NCBI GenBank assembly: GCA_050180235.1
Contig: JBFXEJ010000106.1
Location: 1-21,925, forward strand
Direction of reading: 5' to 3'
Length of the DNA: 21,925 nucleotides
From: JAABRU01 sp050180235
Lineage (GTDB): Bacteria; Desulfobacterota; Desulfobacteria; Desulfobacterales; Desulfococcaceae
Below the pieces are notes generated by a model. That model worked only from the letters and a program-made list of their open reading frames with translations, was not told where the DNA came from and did not search any database. Of the stretch, positions 14,842 through 21,715 are shown piece by piece; position 1 is the stretch's first letter; every line of letters begins with the position of its first letter. Made by a program: the position numbers and the translations under genes.

Positions 14842-16103
14842 TATCGGATTGTTCCCAAAGACGGAATTGCCGCCACTGCTTTGTTTACGGTTTCATCCAC
14901 AATTCCCTGCAGCCAGAGTGTTCCGTTTTCTGCTTCTTCTGCTGCAAGAGACTGAATCACCGGGATATAGTCTTTCCCTTTTTCCTGAATCCGTTTTTCC
15001 GCAGATTTCAGAAATGTATCCCGAAGTTGGACATTTCCCTGTGCTATTTGCGCATTTTTAAAAATTTCAGCCAATTCCGGCCAGTTTTCATGGAATTCCT
15101 TTTTCTGTGCAAGCAGGGACTCAGACGCACTTTCTCCACTTGCAGCAAGATATGCCGCAGCAGAACCCGGCATTTTGTCCGCGAGTTCTTTCAGCCGTTT
15201 GATCCTCTCCGCAATGCCCATCCTGATTTTTTCCTGCAGACCGTCCAGCAGAACCTGCGGAAATGCTTCTGAAACAAAAAGGGAACGCACCTGCGCATAC
15301 CACTGCCCCAGAGCGGCAAGATTGGCAATATAAATGAAATTATTCACAAGAATCCGTTTTACATTCTGATAAACGCCTGTGGAAAAAGGCATACTGCCAC
15401 CGCGTCCGCCGCCGCAGATCAGAAGCCGGTTTGGCCTCAGTTCATCTTTGCGCCAGACACAGCCTGCAGCAATGACTGTGCCGAATTCCAGTATGCACGG
15501 GCCGACCAGTCCGCCCTGACCACCCAGAAACACAGGTTTTTGTTTCAGCATAACCCCGCGCGGCACATCTCCCATCAGCGAAGCCGTGGCCTTGTCCTGA
15601 TTTGGCGTATAATTGAAATGAATATAGGAACTTCCGACCTCGCTGTGATCTTTTTTGCCTGTTCCTCCGGACATTAGGCAGTCACAGAAATTGATCAGAC
15701 TGCCCAGAGTGACAAAGGGAAAAAGAATGGTCTGTTTGAGGCCAACTGTATGAGCGATACTTGCCTCTTCTTCAAAAATGCAGCCTTCCCGCACATGCGC
15801 ACCTGAACCTGCGGATGCTTTTTTGAGAAAAACAGACTGCCGGAAAAAACCGCCTTTGAGGCTGACATCCGGCCCAATCTGGCAGTTATCAACCGTAACC
15901 GGAGCTTCGGAACCGATCTGCGCTCCCGCAAGAATCAGTGTGGAAGAACCGGATATTCTGCAACCCGGATAAATCCTTACGCCATGCCCGGAAATCCTTT
16001 CCATATCCACATCCGCACCGATAAGCACTGTTTCGGGACAGGGAATGTCCACACCTTTTGCCAGCAGTTTTCCGAACTGCGAATTTTGTCTGATCTCCAT
16101 CAT
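14841..16103 (-). CDS. Left-handed beta-helix (hexapeptide repeat) protein, GlmU-C-terminus-like
   Basis: About 420 aa. Residues 20-240 are rich in hexapeptide-like turns (IGADVDM, GVRIYPGCRISGSS, GAQIGSE, CQIGPDVSLKGG, GSGAHVREGCIF, TLGSLINFCDCLMSGG). These predict a left-handed parallel beta-helix like the acyltransferase half of GlmU and related nucleotide-sugar enzymes. No nucleotidyltransferase domain is present, and the Lys/Glu-rich C-terminal 180 residues look helical. Acyl transfer to a sugar or a scaffold role is possible; the substrate is unknown. The frame opens at a TTG (16133), but AAGGTGG sits just before two adjacent ATGs (16103 and 16100), so the start is one of these. It leads the R-M operon through a TAATG overlap, an unusual partner for such enzymes. 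Confidence 0.7.
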   Translation of the reverse strand: MMEIRQNSQFGKLLAKGVDIPCPETVLIGADVDMERISGHGVRIYPGCRISGSSTLILAGAQIGSEAPVTVDNCQIGPDVSLKGGFFRQSVFLKKASAGSGAHVREGCIFEEEASIAHTVGLKQTILFPFVTLGSLINFCDCLMSGGTGKKDHSEVGSSYIHFNYTPNQDKATASLMGDVPRGVMLKQKPVFLGGQGGLVGPCILEFGTVIAAGCVWRKDELRPNRLLICGGGRGGSMPFSTGVYQNVKRILVNNFIYIANLAALGQWYAQVRSLFVSEAFPQVLLDGLQEKIRMGIAERIKRLKELADKMPGSAAAYLAASGESASESLLAQKKEFHENWPELAEIFKNAQIAQGNVQLRDTFLKSAEKRIQEKGKDYIPVIQSLAAEEAENGTLWLQGIVDETVNKAVAAIPSLGTIR

Positions 16104-16133
16104 TTCCACCTTTTTTAATTTTTGATATTCCAA

Positions 16134-16299
16134 ATGATATTGCAGAAAAATTTTCTGTTTTCAAAAATTTCTGTTTTCAATACCTGAATCATATATTATA
16201 GTAAATAAATATCCCTAAGAGAAAAAAAGATCAAGTTATTAATGCCTGTCAGATGTTCAGCGTCTGGCAATTCTGTTTTTCTGACTGAAAGGAGCCGTT
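16134..16299. promoter_or_regulatory. Divergent promoter region with a 13-bp direct repeat
   Basis: This AT-rich spacer separates the leftward hexapeptide/R-M operon from the rightward redox genes. TTTCTGTTTTCAA occurs at 16152-16164 and again at 16168-16180, a 16-bp period that could place two regulator subunits on nearly the same face of the helix. TATATTATA at 16192-16200 is a possible -10 zone. I could not match a convincing -35/-10 pair for either direction. Confidence 0.45.
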
Positions 16300-16827
16300 A
16301 TGAAAATTGGAAAATGCTTTATTCTGTTTTTCGTGTGCCTGCTGACCCTGCCCGCCATCGCACTTGCAGGGGAAGCGGATAAGGAAGATACTCCCCTGAA
16401 AAAAGGGAATATTTTTCCGGAAACCGGCATATCCCTGCCCAAAGCCGAAGTGCTGATCATTCAGATTTTCAGCATGTACTGCCCCCACTGCCAGAAAGAG
16501 GCGCCCGCGGTCAATGCCTTTTATGAAAAGGTGAGTGCGGATCCCATGCTTAAGGATCGGATAAAACTCATTGGCATTGGTGCGGGAAACTCGGAATATG
16601 AAGTTGATTTTTTTCGGAAAAAATATGATGTCCGCTTTCCGCTTTTTCCTGATGCGGATTTTGCCGTTCACAAAAAAATCGGGGAAGTCCGAACCCCATA
16701 TTTTATCGGGGTGAAATTTGCGGAAAACGGCAGCCCTATGATATTCCATTCCCATCTGGGCGGCATCGGAACTCCGGAAGAGTTTCTTGACACCATCATC
16801 AAAGAATCAGGCAACCCCAAACCCTGA
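16300..16827 (+). CDS. Exported thioredoxin-fold protein with CPHC active site
   Basis: This 175-aa protein begins with a Sec signal peptide (basic MKIGK, a hydrophobic stretch to about residue 20, and a likely cut after ALA at residue 23), placing it in the periplasm. The thioredoxin fold follows: FSMYCPHCQKEAP with redox cysteines C61 and C64, and RTPYF with the cis-proline T132-P133. A CPHC dithiol is DsbA-like, while the overall length and LIGIGAGNSEYEVDFFRKKY segment resemble TlpA/ResA-type proteins. It could reduce or oxidise exported partners; the peroxiredoxin 66 bp downstream is the obvious candidate. A strong AAAGGAG lies 5 nt before the ATG. Confidence 0.8.
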   Translation: MKIGKCFILFFVCLLTLPAIALAGEADKEDTPLKKGNIFPETGISLPKAEVLIIQIFSMYCPHCQKEAPAVNAFYEKVSADPMLKDRIKLIGIGAGNSEYEVDFFRKKYDVRFPLFPDADFAVHKKIGEVRTPYFIGVKFAENGSPMIFHSHLGGIGTPEEFLDTIIKESGNPKP

Positions 16828-16850
16828 GGGTTTTCAAAACCCTCAGGGTT
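16820..16850. terminator. Perfect 31-bp inverted repeat spanning the stop codon
   Basis: AACCCTGAGGGTTTT (16820-16834), one central base, and its exact complement (16836-16850) form a 15-bp perfect stem that contains the TGA stop codon of the CPHC gene. A T-run follows only 14 bases later (16864-16870), so it is at best an atypical terminator. It may instead be a transcript-stabilising hairpin that lets the downstream peroxiredoxin be expressed separately. Confidence 0.55.
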
Positions 16851-16892
16851 TATGGTCATGCTTATTTTTTTAAACCACAAGGAGATGGAAAA

Positions 16893-17495
16893 ATGAGAAA
16901 ACTGTATGGATTATGGGCATTGATGGCGGTTTTTGCCGCATTTGTCTGGGGCACACAGAGCTTTGCTTTGTCTGATGTATTCAAAAACAATGTTTACAAT
17001 CCCGGTGAGCTGAAACCGGTGGACAGCATTCTCAAAGTCAAACCAGGAGAAAAAGCGCCGGATTTCAGTCTTCCCGCAATTTCCGGGCAGAAGATTTCCC
17101 TGCAACAGTTCCGGGACAAAAAAAATGTGGTGATTTCCTTTGTGCCTGCGGCCTGGACTCCGGTATGCTCTGACCAGTGGCCGGGCTACAGTATTGCACG
17201 GGAACTGTTTGAAAGCCATGATGCGGTGCTGCTGGGCATCAGTGTGGACAATGTTCCCACCCTGTACGCGTGGACGCGGCAGATGGGCGATATATGGTTT
17301 GAGGTGCTTTCGGATTTCTGGCCTCACGGCGCGGTGGCCGACAGTTTCGGCGTGCTGCGCTCGGACGGACTTGCGGAACGTGCCATTTTTGTAATTGACA
17401 AACAGGGCATTGTCCGCCTTGCCCATGTTGATGACATCAACAAAAGACCGGAACTGGGCATGATTGTCAGGGCTTTGGAAAAAATGAACAGGTAG
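16893..17495 (+). CDS. Exported 1-Cys peroxiredoxin (AhpC/TSA family)
   Basis: This 200-aa protein has a signal peptide of about 25 residues (hydrophobic WALMAVFAAFVWG, likely cut near SFA), so it is periplasmic or membrane-anchored. The peroxiredoxin domain starts at PGEKAPDFSLPAISG. The active site PAAWTPVCSDQ fits the PxxxTxxC motif with peroxidatic C92 and T89, and a conserved Arg follows in ERAIFVID. C92 is the only cysteine in the protein, so it must be recycled by an outside thiol; the CPHC protein encoded just upstream is the natural partner. Together they would reduce peroxides outside the cytoplasm, useful to an anaerobe exposed to oxygen. AAGGAG lies 8 nt before the ATG. Confidence 0.85.
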   Translation: MRKLYGLWALMAVFAAFVWGTQSFALSDVFKNNVYNPGELKPVDSILKVKPGEKAPDFSLPAISGQKISLQQFRDKKNVVISFVPAAWTPVCSDQWPGYSIARELFESHDAVLLGISVDNVPTLYAWTRQMGDIWFEVLSDFWPHGAVADSFGVLRSDGLAERAIFVIDKQGIVRLAHVDDINKRPELGMIVRALEKMNR

Positions 17496-17544
17496 GGTTG
17501 GCAAAAACGGAGCGTTGCCCACCGTTTCAGCAGAAAGGTGGGCA
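17495..17544 (-). repeat. Dispersed GGTGGGCAACGC repeat, copy 2, plus hairpin
   Basis: 17495-17523 read on the minus strand is the same family as 5926-5955, with 24 of 29 bases matching. It overlaps the last base of the peroxiredoxin stop codon. Its TGCCCACC (17516-17523) also pairs with GGTGGGCA (17537-17544), extended by TTTC/GAAA around an AGCA loop, giving a long stem. There is no U tract, but it may stabilise or end the peroxiredoxin transcript. Confidence 0.65.
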
Positions 17545-17599
17545 CAAAAAAACATGCTCGCATTAAGAAAAAATACGCAAAAATCAGAACAGGATTCTC

Positions 17600-17627
17600 C
17601 GTCATACCCGCTTTCACGGGCATGACG
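17600..17627. repeat. CGTCATxCCCG-type imperfect palindrome
   Basis: CGTCATACCCG and CGGGCATGACG are inverted arms with one mismatch around a 6-nt loop. The CGTCAT-CCCG core resembles a palindromic intergenic repeat known from many proteobacteria. It is non-coding and lies 30 bp before the next gene. Confidence 0.6.
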
Positions 17628-17657
17628 ATGCCGTTCATAACTTGGAATGAAAAATAA

Positions 17658-18179
17658 ATGAATTCATGGCAGACAGAATGGGATTTAACGATTCCAAAGA
17701 AAGAGGCAATAAAGCTTTTACACGATCTGATTCAATCGCCAAAAGAAACTCATCAAACCCATAGAAAATTTAAGGGAAAAATAACAGGAGGAACTTTTGA
17801 TGTGACAATAAAAAGATCTATTCTTTGGGGAATACCAATGCGAAAAGAAATAGAAGGCAGAGGGGTGGTAACTGACAGCAACTGCGGTTCTCATATATCA
17901 GCGTATTTCAAAGTATGTGCCCCTTACAGCTATGTGAATTTGGATATAAAAAAACTGGGTGTCATAATTTCAGTTTTTGTTTCCTCATTGCTTGGACTAT
18001 TTATTACAACTAATTATCCTGAAAAATTGGGTTTTCTGAACAACCTGCTGGTTCCTTTATTCTTTGTGACTTATTTTATTCTAATCACAGGGGCTTTAAA
18101 ATATTTGTTTATAAAGCAAAAATTCAAAAAAATCAGTATGCTGTTTGAAAAGACATTCAGCAGATATATAAAAAAATAA
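17658..18179 (+). CDS. Unknown membrane protein with two C-terminal helices
   Basis: I do not recognise this 173-aa protein. Residues 1-95 look soluble and partly beta-stranded, with Trp and Gly (FDVTIKRSILWGIPMRKEIEGRG). Two hydrophobic segments at about 101-117 and 126-150 should span the membrane as a hairpin, and a Lys-rich tail follows. There is no signal peptide, so the N-terminal domain should face the cytoplasm. Base composition is noticeably more AT-rich than the flanking redox genes, the preceding 160 bp are dispersed repeats, and no good ribosome site precedes the ATG. All of this fits an acquired gene. Confidence 0.6.
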   Translation: MNSWQTEWDLTIPKKEAIKLLHDLIQSPKETHQTHRKFKGKITGGTFDVTIKRSILWGIPMRKEIEGRGVVTDSNCGSHISAYFKVCAPYSYVNLDIKKLGVIISVFVSSLLGLFITTNYPEKLGFLNNLLVPLFFVTYFILITGALKYLFIKQKFKKISMLFEKTFSRYIKK

Positions 18180-18256
18180 AACCGGACCGATATGATTCAT
18201 TGATTTTTTTATACCAAACGCATGTTACGGAAAAACGGAAATGGGAAAGAGTATAT

Positions 18257-19711
18257 ATGATGCAAAATGACAGACATATCAGGCTGTTTCAGCAAAAACT
18301 GCTGATCTGTCTTACGCTTCGGCGCTTTGTGTTTTTTGCGACTGTGTATCTTTTTCTCTGGGGAACATTTACGCTGATTCTTCGGGCTTCATTGGGTATT
18401 CCCCTGCATCAGATTCTCTGGGCAGGACTCGGTCTTATTCCCGTGTTTATTACCGCATTTTTTATGGAAAAACATAGACTGCCCGGACATTCGGCAGTTT
18501 CCGCACTGCTGGATCAGTACAATCAGATGAACGGCCTGCTCATGGCCGCAGATGAGACCGATGCCTCTCTTTGGATGGGGCAGAATAGTCAAATCCGATC
18601 TCCCTCGGTATTCTGGCACGGGAAGCGGGAATGGAGCCTGCTGGCAATGGCGCTTGTTTTTCTGTATGCGGCTGCGTTCACTCCCCGGTATATCAAATCT
18701 TTGCAGCCCGGCAGTTCTCTGGATATTGGTGAAACTGCCGATAAACTGGCTGCCGGAATTGACATTCTGGAAGAAGAAAATATTCTGGAAAAATCCGAAG
18801 CGCAGAAAATAAAAGAGGAACTGGAAAAACTCAGCAGCACCGCTGAGGGAAAAGATCCGGCCAAAACATGGGAATCTTTGGATCATCTGGAAGAAAATCT
18901 CCGTGCCGAAGCGCAAAAGGCAGCACAGGATATGTCTGACAATCTCAGTTCTTTTGCACGCATGGAATCTCTGGCCGAAGCCCTGTCCGGAGAAAGCGGG
19001 CTGAAGCCGGATGTTCGCTCGGAAATTATGAAACAAATGGGGCGGGAACTGTCTGAAATGCTTTCATCCGGGGAAAATGCAGGGGGCGATTCTGCAGCGC
19101 AGGTTCTCAGCACAGACATGCTGGAGGCATTGGGAAAGGGAGAATTGTCAAACGCGGAAATGGAAAAACTGAAAACCGGAATGCAGGAGATGAAAGAACA
19201 GATTAGCGGCAAACTTGAACGGATGGAAAAAGCCGGACTCGCGCAGTCCATGCCCGGCAAATCTCCATCCGAAGGACAGGCAGATACATCAGAACTGGCT
19301 GCTTTTCTGAAGGAAAATGCCGAAAATCTGAGTGCGGAAGATGTTATGAATTTTATGCCCGGCAAAGGCGGCACAGACAGGGGCCGGGCAGATGCCGTTA
19401 TGACATGGAAAGAAATGAGTCCAGAAGCAACAGCGGGATTTAAGGAGGAAACCATACCGCTTTCCGAAGTCAGTGCAGCGCAGGAAAATCTGCTCATGGG
19501 CATCAGTCAGGGAAAACCTGAACCCAATGCGGATGCTGTGCCGGTTTCTCCCGGTATGCTTTCCGACACTCCGGCAGGAGCGGGGTCGGCCATTATCCGC
19601 AGAACCCTTCCCCGGCACAAAGAAGCTGTGCGCCGGTATTTTGATCCGCAGGAAAAAGGGCAGGACGGGGAAAAATTCATCTTTGATGAAGTCTGGTCAG
19701 GGTGGGGATGA
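18257..19711 (+). CDS. Membrane-anchored Met/Glu-rich coiled-coil protein, unknown function
   Basis: About 484 aa. Three hydrophobic segments near the N-terminus (about residues 22-43, 52-70 and 128-145) anchor it. The rest is a long, charged, helical region (about 160-360) rich in Glu, Lys, Met and Ser, followed by a low-complexity stretch. The C-terminal IIRRTLPRHKEAVRRYFDP is the most conserved-looking part. That ending, together with N-terminal helices and a long coiled coil, resembles proteins encoded near MoxR ATPase/VWA-domain genes, but no such genes are in this window. A TTG at 18200 could extend the frame; the ATG at 18257, preceded by GGGAAAGAG, is preferred. It is the last gene before a 1.1-kb non-coding region. 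Confidence 0.65.
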   Translation: MMQNDRHIRLFQQKLLICLTLRRFVFFATVYLFLWGTFTLILRASLGIPLHQILWAGLGLIPVFITAFFMEKHRLPGHSAVSALLDQYNQMNGLLMAADETDASLWMGQNSQIRSPSVFWHGKREWSLLAMALVFLYAAAFTPRYIKSLQPGSSLDIGETADKLAAGIDILEEENILEKSEAQKIKEELEKLSSTAEGKDPAKTWESLDHLEENLRAEAQKAAQDMSDNLSSFARMESLAEALSGESGLKPDVRSEIMKQMGRELSEMLSSGENAGGDSAAQVLSTDMLEALGKGELSNAEMEKLKTGMQEMKEQISGKLERMEKAGLAQSMPGKSPSEGQADTSELAAFLKENAENLSAEDVMNFMPGKGGTDRGRADAVMTWKEMSPEATAGFKEETIPLSEVSAAQENLLMGISQGKPEPNADAVPVSPGMLSDTPAGAGSAIIRRTLPRHKEAVRRYFDPQEKGQDGEKFIFDEVWSGWG

Positions 19712-19860
19712 TATAACTGAAAAATATCCGGGAATCTGTTGCGGATTGAAAAATCAGGATCAGAGGTGTTTGAAAAGTCCCTGTCCGGACATCTTCCCCC
19801 TTTTTTAAAGCAGGGCTGTTAAGGAATGAAAATTTTATAACATGATTTTTTCCGAACCGT

Positions 19861-19884
19861 AGAGACAAGGCATGCCTTGTCTCT
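19861..19884. repeat. 24-bp perfect palindrome AGAGACAAGG-CATG-CCTTGTCTCT
   Basis: The 24 bases are fully self-complementary. Palindromes of this GTAGAGAC...GTCTCT style occur as dispersed intergenic repeats in several large bacterial genomes. It lies 150 bp after the coiled-coil gene and is not followed by a U tract in either direction, so it is not a typical terminator. Confidence 0.8.
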
Positions 19885-19904
19885 GCAGATTCAGAATGGG
19901 ATGT

Positions 19905-20010
19905 TATACCAAATCTCTGCTGAAAGCAAGCTTCTGAAAAATACAACATTTTGCAATTAAACAGAAAAAAGTGACTGTATTGCATAAAATCAATGGAGAA
20001 TTGGTATTAT
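19905..20010. mobile_element. MITE-like element, solitary copy
   Basis: About 106 bp begin with TATACCAAATCTCTGCTGAA and end with CAATGGAGAATTGGTATTAT. The right end is the reverse complement of the left end of the elements at 21458 and 21586 (TATACCAATTCTCCATTG), so the ends form imperfect terminal inverted repeats of the same family. There is no coding capacity; any movement would need a transposase from elsewhere. Confidence 0.6.
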
Positions 20011-20032
20011 TTAATTTTCTTTCCTAAGTTCT

Positions 20033-20058
20033 TAAAAAAATCCCCTCCTGAGAGGGGG
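20033..20058 (-). terminator. Intrinsic terminator reading leftward
   Basis: On the minus strand, CCCCTC, loop TCAG and GAGGGG form a 6-bp GC stem followed at once by ATTTTTTTAAG, a canonical intrinsic terminator. No leftward gene lies upstream of it within about 700 bp, so it may end an antisense or non-coding transcript or be a relic of a lost gene. On the plus strand the U tract is absent. Confidence 0.7.
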
Positions 20059-20072
20059 CAGTGGTGTGTTTT

Positions 20073-20098
20073 GGGTGTGCTCAATTCCGGACACACCC
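20073..20098. repeat. Hairpin GGGTGTG/CACACCC
   Basis: GGGTGTG (20073-20079) and CACACCC (20092-20098) flank a 12-nt loop, immediately upstream of the leftward terminator when read on the minus strand. It could be part of the end of a lost mobile element or of a structured RNA. No coding context explains it. Confidence 0.5.
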
Positions 20099-20136
20099 CA
20101 TGATATAATTTTCATTAATTGGTAGTGGAACTTTTT

Positions 20137-20185
20137 ATGCTGATTTTTTTAATTTATAAATCAATATATTACATAAAATCAGCAT
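20137..20185. repeat. AT-rich hairpin with 11-bp perfect arms
   Basis: ATGCTGATTTT (20137-20147) and AAAATCAGCAT (20175-20185) are exact inverted arms around a 27-nt AT-rich loop. It is non-coding and lies 25 bp before a second, longer hairpin. Confidence 0.7.
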
Positions 20186-20209
20186 GAACAGTATCATGGA
20201 TGTATAGTA

Positions 20210-20280
20210 TAACTGTCTGTATTTATTATATATGAACAAAAATCCGTATTTTTTGAAAACATAATAATATAAGACAGTTA
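20210..20280. repeat. 71-bp AT-rich hairpin with TAACTGTCT arms
   Basis: TAACTGTCT (20210-20218) pairs exactly with AGACAGTTA (20272-20280). The stem continues imperfectly for about 10 more pairs through TATTTATTATAT-like sequence. The remaining loop is about 30 nt. It resembles a small dispersed palindromic element; no gene overlaps it. Confidence 0.65.
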
Positions 20281-20639
20281 AATTTTAACCAGTTCGTGCA
20301 GACCCACTACCCATTAATTATCATTTGCCAGAGATGGCTGTTTTATACGGCGCTCTGCTTATTAGCCAGTTGTTCAAAGTGCTTATCATGGCATTGAAGA
20401 ATCTCACAATCTTCTGATTGGGAAGAATCATCTGCATATTATCACATCTGCATCACTGGAACTGAAAATAATTATGAAATCTGAAAAATATTTCAGCAAA
20501 AGAAATGCCTGTTTTTTTCAGTCTGCCATGAAGATACAACAACTCAAAATTTCATGTAAATCAGTTCGCAACTGTTTTTTGTGCAGCTGACCTGGACTGG
20601 CCAAATCTGTGAAAACCGCGGGTCTGCCAAATTTTTGAC
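20281..20639. other. Non-coding stretch, nothing assigned
   Basis: No open frame with a start, ribosome site and length worth calling was found on either strand. A short minus-strand frame ending near 20349 has ordinary-looking residues (CHDKHFEQLANKQSAV) but no start and stops quickly upstream, so it could be a gene remnant. AT content is high. Confidence 0.4.
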
Positions 20640-20669
20640 TTGACGGTCAATGCAGATTTTTGGCATAGT
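20640..20669 (+). promoter_or_regulatory. Candidate sigma-70 promoter of the LysM gene
   Basis: TTGACG at 20640-20645 and CATAGT at 20664-20669, spaced 18 bp apart, match five and four of six consensus positions. Transcription would start near 20676, giving a leader of about 128 nt. Confidence 0.45.
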
Positions 20670-20695
20670 TGAACACTCCTGAAAATTTTTCAAAT

Positions 20696-20727
20696 CTGTC
20701 CGTTACGGATACAATTCCTTCGGACAG
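20696..20727 (+). promoter_or_regulatory. Leader hairpin upstream of the LysM gene
   Basis: CTGTCCG (20696-20702) and CGGACAG (20721-20727) are perfect 7-bp arms around an 18-nt loop in the presumed 5' leader. A second weak stem (GCTGGCAT with ATGCAGC) follows before the ribosome site. No known riboswitch class was recognised. Confidence 0.4.
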
Positions 20728-20803
20728 GAAGGAGACTGGCTGGCATCGCTGTGTGGTAATGCAGCATAATCCATTAGTTAGCTTAACAGAAGGAGGATGA
20801 AAA

Positions 20804-21292
20804 ATGGGTCTTTTCAGTTTTCTGAAAAATGTGGGGGCTTCTGTGCTCGGAGGCAAAAACAATGCCGGAGACATAGAAAAAATGCTGAACAAGGAACTCA
20901 GCGGCAAGATACTGAATCTTAAAGCCGAAGTTTCCGAAAGCACGGCAAAACTGTCCGGAACCTGCGATTCTCTTCCCACCAAGGAGAAAGCCATACTGCT
21001 GACAGGAAACACCAAGGGAATTGATCTGGTTGACGGGGACAAACTGCTGTATCCTGAGCCCAAATCTGCCGAAACAGCGGCCCCGGTTCCGGGGACAGTT
21101 CCTGATCTGGTGGAAACAGAGTCAAGTCAGTTTTATGAAATCAAATCCGGTGACACCCTGTCCAAAATCGCCAAACAGTATTACGGAGATGCCAATAAAT
21201 ATCCGCTTATATTTGAGGCAAACCGTGAGGTAATCAAGCATCCGGACAAAATCTATCCGGGCCAGCAGATCCGGATTCCGAAACTGAAGTAA
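20804..21292 (+). CDS. kbp: BON–LysM domain protein, YgaU/Kbp type
   Basis: This 162-aa protein starts with a short helix (MGLFSFLKNVG), followed by a BON-like domain at about 25-85 (KILNLKAEVSESTAKLSGTCDS...GNTKGIDLVDGDKLL). A Pro/Ala linker leads to one LysM domain at about 109-160 (FYEIKSGDTLSKIAKQYYGD, ending PGQQIRIPKL). This order and length match YgaU/Kbp, a cytoplasmic potassium-binding protein in Escherichia coli that responds to osmotic and salt stress. There is no signal peptide, which agrees with a cytoplasmic site and argues against peptidoglycan binding. AAGGAGG lies 7 nt before the ATG, predicting strong translation. It is a single-gene unit with its own promoter candidate and terminator. 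Confidence 0.88.
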   Translation: MGLFSFLKNVGASVLGGKNNAGDIEKMLNKELSGKILNLKAEVSESTAKLSGTCDSLPTKEKAILLTGNTKGIDLVDGDKLLYPEPKSAETAAPVPGTVPDLVETESSQFYEIKSGDTLSKIAKQYYGDANKYPLIFEANREVIKHPDKIYPGQQIRIPKLK

Positions 21293-21315
21293 TTTATTTT
21301 ATATGAATTTTCACC

Positions 21316-21347
21316 TGTTCCCGGACTATTTTCCGGGAACATTTTTT
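21316..21347 (+). terminator. Intrinsic terminator of the LysM gene
   Basis: TGTTCCCGGA, a 6-nt loop and TCCGGGAACA form a perfect 10-bp stem followed directly by TTTTTT, 23 bp after the stop codon. This is a textbook rho-independent terminator. Confidence 0.92.
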
Positions 21348-21457
21348 CATGCCCGGCATTCATCCTCAAAATCCCCCGTTCCTGAATCAGACCTCTGGCA
21401 TTCCCTGCAAGAACGTTTTATTTTTTCAATAGTCAGAAAGAGTTCTCTGCATACCCT

Positions 21458-21585
21458 TATACCAATTCTCCATTGAAAGTATACTTATGATCCGGTTTCC
21501 CACAGAGGACACAGAGAGAAAAAACCACAGAGAACACAGAGAATATAACTCATTTTATTGTATAAATTCAACAGCGAATTGGTAT
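21458..21585. mobile_element. MITE-like unit, array copy 1 (128 bp)
   Basis: It starts TATACCAATTCTCCATTGAA and ends GCGAATTGGTAT, giving imperfect terminal inverted repeats of about 25 bp (ATACCAATTC, TTGAA and TATAC blocks are shared). The interior holds two CACAGAG(G/A)ACACAGAG blocks. It is non-coding and directly abuts the next copy. Confidence 0.75.
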
Positions 21586-21715
21586 TATACCGATTCTCCA
21601 TTGAAAGTATACTTATGATTCGGTTTCCCACAGAGAACACAGAGATAAAAAACCGCAGAGAACACAGAGAGGAAACAACTCATCTTATTGTATAAATTTA
21701 ATAGCGAATTGGTAT
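21586..21715. mobile_element. MITE-like unit, array copy 2 (130 bp)
   Basis: This is a direct repeat of the preceding unit with scattered substitutions and a 2-bp length difference in the interior. The same TATACC start, CACAGAGAACACAGAG blocks and GCGAATTGGTAT end are present. Confidence 0.75.

Noticed and set aside
20327..20470. Minus-strand frame ending CHDKHFEQLANKQSAV as a small gene
   Set aside because: It has no start codon with a ribosome site and an in-frame stop closely upstream, so it is at most a remnant.
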